Shown here in pieces: positions 34,581 through 42,875 of a stretch of 64,000 bases of DNA. Source of the stretch: Actinomadura litoris. Lineage in GTDB: Bacteria; Actinomycetota; Actinomycetes; Streptosporangiales; Streptosporangiaceae. Within the stretch, counting starts at the first letter, position 1. Every line of letters begins with the position of its first letter. The translations under genes and the position numbers were made by a program. Location of the stretch: positions 296,298 through 360,297 of the forward strand of contig NZ_WOFH01000012.1 of the NCBI RefSeq assembly GCF_009733595.1, written 5' to 3'. The notes below the pieces were generated by a model. The model had not been told where the DNA came from and did not search any database. It saw only the letters and a program-made list of their open reading frames with translations.

Positions 34581-35846
34581 GTGCGGACGGAAACGGTGAC
34601 CACCATCGTGGTCGGCGACGTCGCCCTGATCGTGGCGGCGTCCACCCTGCTGGGCGCGGTCGCGCGCCGGCTGGGGCAGCCGACCGTGTTCGGGCAGATC
34701 CTCGCCGGGATCGCGCTCGGGCCCACCTTGCTCGGACGATTTCCCGGCGACCCGACGTCCCGCTTCTTCCCCGGGGAGGTGCAGCCATTCCTCAATGTGC
34801 TCTCGCAGATCGCCATCGTGGTCTTCATGTTCGTGGCGGGATATGAGATCGACTTTCGACTGCTGCGGCGGGAGGGGCGCAGCGCCCTCACGGTCGGGGT
34901 GCTCGCGCTGGTGGCGCCGATGGCGCTGACGCTGGGCGCGCTGTCGCTGTTCGACGGCACGTTCGCGAACGTCGACCCGGACCACGCCGGGACGCGTGCC
35001 TTCACGCTGTTCCTGGCGGTCGCGACGTCGATCACCGCGCTTCCCGTGCTGGCCGCGATCGTCCGGGAACGGGGCATCGCGGCCACGGCCCCGGGGACGG
35101 TGTCGATGGCCGCCGCGGGGCTCATGGACGCGGCCGCCTGGCTGCTGCTCGCCGCCGCGCTCGCCGGGACCGGCCACGCCTCCGACCGGCCGTGGCAGGT
35201 CACGCTGGCGATGCTGATCGTGTTCCTCGCGGTCATGTTCGGGGTGGTGCGGCCGCTGGTGGCGCGCTGGATGGACCGGCCGCGCGCGCTGGCCGCGAAC
35301 CACCTGCCGCTCGCGCTCGTCCTCGCGCTCACGGCCGCGTGGGCGACCTCGCGGCTCGGCCTGCACCCGGTCTTCGGCGGCTTCGTCGCGGGGCTGGCGA
35401 TGCCGCGCCGCGACGGGGTGCCCGACGCCGAGATCCTGGAGCCGATGGAGCAGAGCGCGGGCCTGCTGCTGCCGCTGTTCTTCGTCACGACCGGCCTGTC
35501 GTTCGACATCGGCACGGTGGACGGCGGCGGCCTCGCGCTGCTGGCGGTGATCCTGGTCGTCGCGATCGGGGGCAAGCTCGTCCCCGGCTACCTCGGCGCC
35601 CGCCTCAACGGGCTGCGGCCGCGCGAGTCGGCGGTGGTCGCCGCGCTGGTGAACGCGCGGGGGCTGACCGAGCTGATCGCGCTCAACGTCGCGCTGGAGG
35701 CGGGGATCATCAACGCGGAGCTGTTCACGGTCCTCGTGCTGATGGCGCTGGTGACGACGTTCATCACCGGGCCGCTGCTGGCCGTCCTGACGCCGGAGCA
35801 CAGCGTCCGGACGGCCCCGCCGCTGAAGGCGACCTCGGCCCCCTGA
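34581..35846 (+). CDS. CPA2/Kef-type cation:proton antiporter
   Basis: 421 residues and 12-13 membrane segments. N-terminal LGQPTVFGQILAGIALGPTLLG and the central HPVFGGFVAGLAMPR are typical of the Kef/CPA2 family; VNARGLTELI carries the conserved Arg. No C-terminal nucleotide-binding (RCK) domain is present. GTG start. Antiporters of this family are common in enediyne clusters and are usually linked to export or pH/ion homeostasis during production; that role is inferred here. Confidence 0.87.
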   Translation: MRTETVTTIVVGDVALIVAASTLLGAVARRLGQPTVFGQILAGIALGPTLLGRFPGDPTSRFFPGEVQPFLNVLSQIAIVVFMFVAGYEIDFRLLRREGRSALTVGVLALVAPMALTLGALSLFDGTFANVDPDHAGTRAFTLFLAVATSITALPVLAAIVRERGIAATAPGTVSMAAAGLMDAAAWLLLAAALAGTGHASDRPWQVTLAMLIVFLAVMFGVVRPLVARWMDRPRALAANHLPLALVLALTAAWATSRLGLHPVFGGFVAGLAMPRRDGVPDAEILEPMEQSAGLLLPLFFVTTGLSFDIGTVDGGGLALLAVILVVAIGGKLVPGYLGARLNGLRPRESAVVAALVNARGLTELIALNVALEAGIINAELFTVLVLMALVTTFITGPLLAVLTPEHSVRTAPPLKATSAP

Positions 35847-35850
35847 GCGC

Positions 35851-35896
35851 GGAACGCCTCAGCCGCCGCGCGGGAAGCGCGGCGGCTGAGGTGTTC
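35851..35896. terminator. Bidirectional terminator between antiporter and ligase genes
   Basis: CCTCAGCCGCCGCGC (35857-35871) pairs with GCGCGGCGGCTGAGG (35877-35891) over a five-base loop, extended outwards by GGAAC/GTTCC. Confidence 0.85.
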
Positions 35897-35904
35897 CCGG
35901 CCGG

Positions 35905-37581
35905 CTAGGCGGCGGTTCCGCGGTCGCCGGTCTGGAGGAGGTCGCGCAGCGCGTTCTTGTCGGGCTTGCCCAGCGGGGTGTGGGGGAGGTCGGCGAGGAC
36001 CTCCAGCCGCTCGGGGAGCTTGAACGCGGCGATGCCCCGGACGGTCAGCGCCGCGCGGACGCCGTCGAGCGTCAGCCGCCGGCCGGGGTGGAGCCGGACG
36101 ACCAGGCACACCCGCTCGCCGAGGGCGGGGTCGGCGAGCCCGAGCACGGCGGCCTCGGCCACGGCGGGAAGCTCCTGGACGAGCACCTCGACCTCGCCCG
36201 GCGCGACCTTCTCGCCGCCCCGGTTGATGAGGTCCTTGACCCGGCCGCGGACGACGACCATGCCCTCGGGGGTGATCTCGACGAGGTCGCCGGTGCGGTA
36301 CCAGCCGTCGCGGGTGAACGAGGCGGCGTTCTGCTCCGGCGCGCCGAAGTAGCCGCGCGGCGTGTAGGGGCCGCGGGTCAGCAGCTCGCCGACGCCGCCC
36401 GGCGGGACGGGCGCCCCGTCGCGATCCACGACGAGCAGCTCGTCGTAGGGGCTGATCGGCGCGCCCTGCGCGGAGTGCGCGACCTCGTCGGGGGCGTCGA
36501 CCGGCATGCAGCAGATGAGGCCCTCCGCCATCCCGTACATCTGCTGGAGGCGGCAGCCGAGCGCGGGCCCGATGCGGGCGGCGACCTCGGGCGACAGCAT
36601 CGACCCGCCCACCTGGACGAAGTGGAGGCTGGACAGGTCGCGCCCGCAGCCCTCGGCCTCCTCCATCCAGCGCAGCGCGATCGCGGGCGTGGCCGAGGTG
36701 ACCGTCACCCCCTCCGCCTCGATCGCGGCGAACACCGGCGCGGGACGCGGCGAGGGCAGCAGCACCACCCGTCCGCCCGCGATCAGCGTGCCGAGGATGC
36801 CGGGGTTGGCCAGCGGGAAGTTGTGCCCGGCGGGCAGGACGGCGAGGTACACGCTGTCCGGCCCGACGCGGCAGATCTCGGTGATGCGGCGGATGTTGTA
36901 CTCGTAGTCGTCGTGCGTGCGGCTGATGAGCTTGGGCATCCCGGTCGTCCCGCCGGACAGCAGGAACAGCGCGGGGTCCGACGGGGACGGGGCGTTCGCG
37001 TCCAGCCGGGCGCGCCGCTCCGCCTCCCCGCCGCGCCCCTCCCACAGGTCCGCGAGGGCGACGCTCCCGCGCGCCGACGGTTCGCCCGACACCAGCACCA
37101 GCGGGCGCGCGTCCAGCCGGTCCGCGACGCGGTCCGCGACACGGTGCGCGAGGGCCTCGTGGTCGTACCCCCGCCAGTCGGCGGGGACGAACAGCGCCCG
37201 CGCCCCGACGTGCTCGGCGATCGAGGTCAGCTCGTACTCGCGGTGCGGCAGCAGCATCATGACCGGCGCGGCCCCGAGCCGCAGGCACGCCATCGTGACG
37301 ACGACGAACTCCCACGAGTTGGGGAGCTGCACGAGCACGCGGTCGCCGCGCGCGAGGCCGCGTTCGGCGAGGCGCTCGGCGAGCAGGTCCGCGCGCTCGG
37401 CGAGGGCCCGGTAGGTCAGCCGGGTCCCGCCGTCCACGACGGCGGTGCGGTCGGGCCCGCGGTCGGCGGACTCCCACAGGTAGGCGCCGAGGGGGCGGCC
37501 CCGCCAGCACCCCGCCTCCCGGTAGAAGGCGGCCCTGTCGTCGGGCCAGCGGACCATGCGGTGGTGTGTCGGGGCACTCAT
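35905..37581 (-). CDS. Aryl acid-AMP/CoA ligase (2,3-dihydroxybenzoate-AMP ligase type)
   Basis: 558 residues of the ANL superfamily. LFLLSGGTTGMPKLI is the ATP-binding P-loop, GWYRTGDLVEI the hinge-side motif, and TPLGKPDKNAL carries the catalytic C-terminal Lys. The overall sequence resembles EntE/DhbE and the CoA ligases of enediyne clusters that activate aromatic acids (NcsB2-type). The ATG overlaps the stop of the aromatic PKS (ATGA), so it should activate that PKS product to an aryl-adenylate and probably the CoA thioester for transfer to the enediyne core or hydroxylation by the flavoprotein encoded nearby. Confidence 0.88.
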   Translation of the reverse strand: MSAPTHHRMVRWPDDRAAFYREAGCWRGRPLGAYLWESADRGPDRTAVVDGGTRLTYRALAERADLLAERLAERGLARGDRVLVQLPNSWEFVVVTMACLRLGAAPVMMLLPHREYELTSIAEHVGARALFVPADWRGYDHEALAHRVADRVADRLDARPLVLVSGEPSARGSVALADLWEGRGGEAERRARLDANAPSPSDPALFLLSGGTTGMPKLISRTHDDYEYNIRRITEICRVGPDSVYLAVLPAGHNFPLANPGILGTLIAGGRVVLLPSPRPAPVFAAIEAEGVTVTSATPAIALRWMEEAEGCGRDLSSLHFVQVGGSMLSPEVAARIGPALGCRLQQMYGMAEGLICCMPVDAPDEVAHSAQGAPISPYDELLVVDRDGAPVPPGGVGELLTRGPYTPRGYFGAPEQNAASFTRDGWYRTGDLVEITPEGMVVVRGRVKDLINRGGEKVAPGEVEVLVQELPAVAEAAVLGLADPALGERVCLVVRLHPGRRLTLDGVRAALTVRGIAAFKLPERLEVLADLPHTPLGKPDKNALRDLLQTGDRGTAA

Positions 37582-40500
37582 CCGGGCACTCCGTCCGGGT
37601 CGGGGGTGAGGAGCTCGGCCAGCAGCCCGGCGACGGCCTCGACCGTGGGACGGTCCCAGAACAGCGTCGCCGGGAGCTGGAGGCGGAACCGCCGTTCGAG
37701 CCCGCGTCTGATGCGTACGGTCATGACCGAGTCGACGCCCATCTCCGCGACCGGGCGGGCGGCCTCGACCTCGTCCGGCGACAGCCGGGTCTCCGCCGAC
37801 ACCTGGTCCCTGACCTCCGCCAGCAGGAAGTCGCGGAGGCTCTCGGGATCGAGGCCCTGCCAGGGGGCGTCCGCCGTGTCCCGCTGGGACTCGGGAGGCG
37901 CGTCGGCGAGGTCGCTGAGCAGGGGCGGCCTGCGGTCGCCGGGGCCGGGCGGGATCGTGCGGAGCACGGCGGCGTAGGGCAGCGCGTGCCGGTCGGCGAG
38001 CCACCACGCGCTGAACGCCTCGGTGGCGCTGATGTCGGAGGTGCCCCGCGCCGCGAGTTCGGCGTCGATGACGGCCGAGGACGTGGACATGCCGAGCCCC
38101 CGCCAGGACGTCCAGCCGAAGCTGGTCGTCGCGGTGTCGCCGGCGGCGCGGCGGTGCGCGGCGAGCGCGTCGAGGAAGGCGTTGCCCGCCGCGTAGCTCG
38201 CCTGCCCCGGAAGGCCGAGGAGTTGCCCGCAGGAGGAGAAGAGCACGAAGAAGTCCAGCGTCCCCGGCGGGAACATCTCGTGCAGGACGAGCGCGCCGTT
38301 CACCTTGGGCCGCATGACGGTGCGCAGCGACTCCTCGTCGAGCGTGCGGAGCGTGTGGTCGTCCAGGACCCCGGCGGCGTGCACGACGCCCCGGATCGGC
38401 GGCAGCCCGAGCGCGGCGAGCGAGAGCAGCTTGCGCGCGGCCTCGGCGTCGGCGATGTCGAGCGCGACGGTCGCGACCGTGACGCCGAGCCGCTCCAGCG
38501 AGCGGATCTCCTCCACCCGCGCGGCCTCCGCCGGGTCGGTCAGGTCGTCCCAGGTGTCGCGGGGCGGCAGCGAGCGCCGGCCGACCAGGACGAGGCGCCG
38601 CCCGCCCCGGTCGGCCAGCCAGCGCGCGACCTCCAGCCCGAGCGTGCCGAGCCCGCCGGTGATCAGGTAGGTGCCGTCGGGGCTGCAACTCAGCGGCTCG
38701 CGCACCGGCTCGCCCTCCAGCGGCCGCAGCCGCGCGACCGACGCCTCGCCGTCGCGGACGACGACCACGTCGTCCTCCAGCGCCGACCCGACGATCTCGA
38801 CCAGGCTCGGCGCGTCCTTGGGCGAGGAGCCGACGTCGACGACCCCGCCCCAGAACTCGGGGTGCTCGCCGCCGATGATCCGGCCGAGCCCCCACAGCGC
38901 GCTGTGCGCGAGCGAGCCCTCCTCGGCGCACTCCCGCACGCCCTGGGTCGCGCACCACAGCCGGGCGGGCGCGGCGAGCCCGGAGTCGGCGAGGCGCCGC
39001 GCGGTCCGGGCGAGCAGCCAGGCGGCGTCCACGGCCGCCTCGCCGGTGTCGACGGACGGGCCGAGCGGCGGCACGACCACGATCGTGTACCCCCCGGCCA
39101 GCTCGGACTCCGCCAGGTCCTCGGGCGCCGCCGCGACCCGGAACGGGACGTCGGCCGCGCCGAGCCGCTCGGTCAGCCGGCCGAGCAGCGCGGTGTCGGG
39201 CCCGACGAGCACCACCGAGGTCCGGGTGGCGGCGGGGATCTCGGGCAGCGGGCGCCAGACCAGCTCGTGCACCAGCCGGCGCGGGCTGGTCAGCACGGCC
39301 GTGTCGCCCTCCAGCACCCCGTAGCGGAGCCGGTCGAGCCTGCCGACCACCGCGCCGCCGGTGTCGCGGATCTCCACGTCGACCGTGTCCTCGCCGACCA
39401 CCCGCACGAGGACCAGCGCCCGCGCGGGGCTCGGGCCGTCGAGCGCGACGCGGTGGACGTGCGCGGGCATCCGCAGGACGGGGTCCCCGGCGAAGGCGAC
39501 CGACGCCGCCGACAGCGCCGCGTCCAGCAGCGGCGCCCAGGTGTGCGGCGGCTCCGCGCCGTCGCCGACCTGGACGTCCACGGCCAGCGCGCCCCCGCCG
39601 GCCCGCACCCGCGGCAGCTCCCACGCGAAGCCCATCGCGGCGACGCCCAGCGTCGCGAGCCGGTCGACCACGTACCCGGGCGGCAGGTCGGTGCCGGTCT
39701 CGGGGAGCGGCCCGCCCGGCGGAAGGGGCTCGGTGCGGACCTCGCGGGTGCCCGTCGTGTGGGTGACCCAGGCCCGGTCGTCGGGGGTGCTGTCGGCGAT
39801 CCGCGACGACAGGCGGAGCATCGCGTCCTGGAGGACGATCTGCACCTCGCGCGGACGGGTGACCGTCACGGGGACGTGCAGGCCGACGCCGGTGAGGTCG
39901 GGCCGCTCGCCCCCGGACGAGGCGGCGGTGAGGAAGGTGTTGAGCAGCACGGCGGCGGGCACGATCTCGACCTCGCGGACGGGGTGGTCGCCCGGGTAGG
40001 GGCGCGTCTCGCGGTCGAGCGAGGTCAGCCAGACCGTGGCGGGGGTGGAGCCGTTCACGCTCGTCCGCCCGCCGAGCAGGGTGTGGCCGCGGGGGTCGTG
40101 CCGCTCCAGCACCTGCGGCCGGGCGGCCGACTCCTCGATCCAGTGCGGGCGGTGCCGCCACGGTGCCGGGGGGAGGTCGGCGGGGCCGCCCTCGGGCCAC
40201 AGCGCCGACCAGTCCACCGGAGCGCCGTGGCAGTGCAGGACGGCGAGGTTCTCCAGCAGCGTCCGCCGCTCGGGGCGGTTGCGCCGCATCGAGTGCGCCA
40301 CGCAGCTGTCGGCGGAGCCGCCCAGGTCGTCGAGGGTCTCGATGATCGAGTGCTCCACGACGGGGTGCGGGGAGACCTCCAGGAACATCCGGTACCCGTC
40401 CTCGCGCGCGGCGGTCACCGCGTGCATGAACCGGACCGTGCGCCGCAGGTTGGCGGCCCAGTAGGCGCCGTCGCGCGCCGCGCCGTCGCGCGGGTCCTCC

Positions 40501-42734
40501 AGCGCCGTCGTGTAGAGGGGCACCTCGGGCGGGCGCGGCGCCAGGTCGGCGGCCGCCGCCTCCAGCCCGTCCAGCAGGGGGTCCATGGCCGGGCTGTGGA
40601 AGGCGACGTCGGAGTCGACCCTCCGCACGGCGACGCCCTCGGCCTTCAGCCGCCCGCCGAACGCCTCCACCGCCGCCGGGTCGCCCGACACCACGGTCGA
40701 CCTCGTCGCCGCCGCGACCGCGACCGCGACCGCGACGCCGGTCCGGTCGCCGAGCATCTCCGCGACCGCCTCGGGCGGCATCGCGACCATCAGCATCGCG
40801 CCCTGACCGACCACCCGCCGCAGCAGCAGCGACCGGCGGCAGACCAGCCGCGCGCCCTGCTCGACGGTGAGCACCCCGGCGGCGACGGCGGCGGCGATCT
40901 CGCCCACCGAGTGCCCGATCACCGCGTCCGGCCGCACCCCGGCGGCCCGCCACGACGCCGACAGCGCGACCTGCGCCGCGTAGATCATCGGCTGCGCGAC
41001 GTCCACCGGGAGCGGGGCGTCCCGCCGGATGACCTCGATGGGGGAGAAGCCGATCTCCTCCCGGAACACGGGGTCGATCTCCCGCATGACGGCGGCGAAC
41101 TCCAGGTCCTCCGCGAGGGACTCCTTGGCCATGCCCCGCCACTGCGTGCCGTGCCCGGAGAACACCCACACCAGCCCCGCGCCGGGCGCGAGCGCCTCGG
41201 TCGCCGCGACCCCGCGCAGCGCGGCCGCGAGTTCGGCCCGGTCGGAGGCGACCGCGGCGGCCCGGTGGGCGAGGTGGGTGCGGCCGAGCGCGAGCGTGTG
41301 GCCGATGTCGCGGAGCGGGACGTCCGGCGCGTTCTCGACGTGGTCGGCGAGCGCGGCCGCCCGCTCGGCCAGCGCCTCGGGCGACGCGGCCGACAGGGGG
41401 AACACGCGCGCGGTGCCGTCGTCGCCCGCGCCGCCGGGCGCGTCGGCCTCCTCCAGGATGACGTGCGCGATCGTGCCGCCGTACCCGTAGCCGGAGACGC
41501 CCGCGCGCCTCGGCCCGGCCCCGGACGGCCAGGGCGACGCCTCGGCGACGACCCGCAGCCCGGAGGTCTCCCACGGGATCGCCGGATTGGGCTCGGTGAA
41601 CCCGGGATTGGGCGGGATCTCGCCGTGCCGCAGCGCGAGGACGGCCTTGATCAGCCCCGCCATGCCCGCGCCCGCCTCCAGGTGGCCGACGTTCGGCTTG
41701 ACCGACCCGATGAGCAGCGGGTCCTCGGCGGGCCTGGCCGCGCCGAGGACCTCGGTGAGCGCCGCCGCCTCCAGCGGGTCGCCGACCCGCGTGCCGGTGC
41801 CGTGGGTCTCGACGAAGCCGACCGAGGCCGGGTCGACGCCCGCGCCCTCGTACGTCCGGCGCAGCAGGTGGGCCTGCGCGTCGGCGTTGGGCGCCATGAT
41901 CCCGCTGGTCCTGCCGTCCTGGTGGACGGCGCTGCCGCGGATGACCGCGAGGACCCGGTCGCCGTCGCGGCGCGCGTCGCTCAGCCGCTTCAGGACGACG
42001 ACGCCGCCGCCCTCGCCCCGGCCGTAGCCGTCCGCGTCGGCCTGGAAGGACTTGCTGCGGCCGTCCGGCGCGATCGCGCCCGCCGCGTCCAGCACCATCG
42101 ACAGGCCCGGCGCCGCGACGACCAGCACGCCGCCCGCGAGCGCGACCGGGCACTCGCCCGCGCGCAGCGCCTGCGCCGCCAGGTGCACCGCGACCAGCGA
42201 GGACGAGCAGGCCGTGTCGATCGCCATGCTCGACCCCCGCAGGTCGAGGACGTGCGAGACGCGGTTCGCCACCGCGCAGTACGCGCCGCCGATGCCCGAC
42301 CACGCCTCGATCCTCGGCAGGTCCTCCAGCAGCCGGCGGCCGTAGTCGTCGGAGCCGACGCCCATGAACACCCCGGCGTCGGTCCCGGCCAGCGAGTGCG
42401 GCGGGATGCCCGCGTGCTCCAGCGCCTCCCACGACAGCTCCAGGATGATCCGCTGCTGCGGGTCCATCAGCGCGGCCTCGCGCGGGGTGATGCCGAAGAA
42501 GTCGGCGTCGAAGCCCTCGACGTCGTCCAGGAACGACCCCGTGCGGGGCGCGTCGCGGACGGCGGAGGCGTGGTCGGGGCCGCGCTCGGCGTACCAGTCC
42601 CAGCGTCCCTCGGGGAGTTCGCCGGCGGTGGTCCGGCCCTCGCGCAGGAGCGTCCAGAACCCGTCCGGCGAGTTCACCCCTCCGGCGAAGCGGCAGGCCA
42701 TCCCGACGATGGCGACGGGTTCGGGCGAGTGCAT
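37578..42734 (-). CDS. Iterative type I PKS, 6-methylsalicylate/naphthoate-synthase type
   Basis: 1718 residues, the usual length of bacterial 6-MSA/naphthoic acid synthases. Domains: KS 5-430 (Cys176 in DTACSSS, His311, His351); AT about 520-830 (GHSVGE, Ser609; AFHSP suggests malonyl); DH/thioester-hydrolase-like about 880-1145 (His917 and Asp1071); KR about 1350-1545 (GGLGTLG, Ser1500, Tyr1514); ACP about 1630-1710 (GVDSV, Ser1669). There is no ER and no thioesterase. The normal Gly of the HxxxGxxxxP motif is Glu921. Start ATG at 42734, coupled to the aryl ligase. It should make the aromatic acyl group that decorates the enediyne. Confidence 0.93.
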   Translation of the reverse strand: MHSPEPVAIVGMACRFAGGVNSPDGFWTLLREGRTTAGELPEGRWDWYAERGPDHASAVRDAPRTGSFLDDVEGFDADFFGITPREAALMDPQQRIILELSWEALEHAGIPPHSLAGTDAGVFMGVGSDDYGRRLLEDLPRIEAWSGIGGAYCAVANRVSHVLDLRGSSMAIDTACSSSLVAVHLAAQALRAGECPVALAGGVLVVAAPGLSMVLDAAGAIAPDGRSKSFQADADGYGRGEGGGVVVLKRLSDARRDGDRVLAVIRGSAVHQDGRTSGIMAPNADAQAHLLRRTYEGAGVDPASVGFVETHGTGTRVGDPLEAAALTEVLGAARPAEDPLLIGSVKPNVGHLEAGAGMAGLIKAVLALRHGEIPPNPGFTEPNPAIPWETSGLRVVAEASPWPSGAGPRRAGVSGYGYGGTIAHVILEEADAPGGAGDDGTARVFPLSAASPEALAERAAALADHVENAPDVPLRDIGHTLALGRTHLAHRAAAVASDRAELAAALRGVAATEALAPGAGLVWVFSGHGTQWRGMAKESLAEDLEFAAVMREIDPVFREEIGFSPIEVIRRDAPLPVDVAQPMIYAAQVALSASWRAAGVRPDAVIGHSVGEIAAAVAAGVLTVEQGARLVCRRSLLLRRVVGQGAMLMVAMPPEAVAEMLGDRTGVAVAVAVAAATRSTVVSGDPAAVEAFGGRLKAEGVAVRRVDSDVAFHSPAMDPLLDGLEAAAADLAPRPPEVPLYTTALEDPRDGAARDGAYWAANLRRTVRFMHAVTAAREDGYRMFLEVSPHPVVEHSIIETLDDLGGSADSCVAHSMRRNRPERRTLLENLAVLHCHGAPVDWSALWPEGGPADLPPAPWRHRPHWIEESAARPQVLERHDPRGHTLLGGRTSVNGSTPATVWLTSLDRETRPYPGDHPVREVEIVPAAVLLNTFLTAASSGGERPDLTGVGLHVPVTVTRPREVQIVLQDAMLRLSSRIADSTPDDRAWVTHTTGTREVRTEPLPPGGPLPETGTDLPPGYVVDRLATLGVAAMGFAWELPRVRAGGGALAVDVQVGDGAEPPHTWAPLLDAALSAASVAFAGDPVLRMPAHVHRVALDGPSPARALVLVRVVGEDTVDVEIRDTGGAVVGRLDRLRYGVLEGDTAVLTSPRRLVHELVWRPLPEIPAATRTSVVLVGPDTALLGRLTERLGAADVPFRVAAAPEDLAESELAGGYTIVVVPPLGPSVDTGEAAVDAAWLLARTARRLADSGLAAPARLWCATQGVRECAEEGSLAHSALWGLGRIIGGEHPEFWGGVVDVGSSPKDAPSLVEIVGSALEDDVVVVRDGEASVARLRPLEGEPVREPLSCSPDGTYLITGGLGTLGLEVARWLADRGGRRLVLVGRRSLPPRDTWDDLTDPAEAARVEEIRSLERLGVTVATVALDIADAEAARKLLSLAALGLPPIRGVVHAAGVLDDHTLRTLDEESLRTVMRPKVNGALVLHEMFPPGTLDFFVLFSSCGQLLGLPGQASYAAGNAFLDALAAHRRAAGDTATTSFGWTSWRGLGMSTSSAVIDAELAARGTSDISATEAFSAWWLADRHALPYAAVLRTIPPGPGDRRPPLLSDLADAPPESQRDTADAPWQGLDPESLRDFLLAEVRDQVSAETRLSPDEVEAARPVAEMGVDSVMTVRIRRGLERRFRLQLPATLFWDRPTVEAVAGLLAELLTPDPDGVPG

Positions 42735-42875
42735 CGCGCCCACCTTTCCTTCACAGCGGACCCGGGATGGTCCCCATCGTCGGTTCGCCGCCCGGCCCCC
42801 GGCACCTTGAGAAGTGCGGAGCCCCGGCGGTACCGGGCGCCGCGTCCGGCACCGATCATGGGAGCGGGAGGCGCC
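42735..42875. promoter_or_regulatory. Divergent promoter region of PKS and aryl-CoA hydroxylase
   Basis: The 141 bases between the divergent aromatic-PKS and flavin-hydroxylase genes must contain both start regions, suggesting joint control. No convincing -35/-10 pair or dyad could be fixed by eye. Confidence 0.4.

Noticed and set aside
37566..42800. Plus-strand open frame of several kilobases opposite the aromatic PKS
   Set aside because: It has no domain pattern and is the antisense shadow of the KS-AT-DH-KR-ACP protein; only its last part (from 42876) is a real gene.
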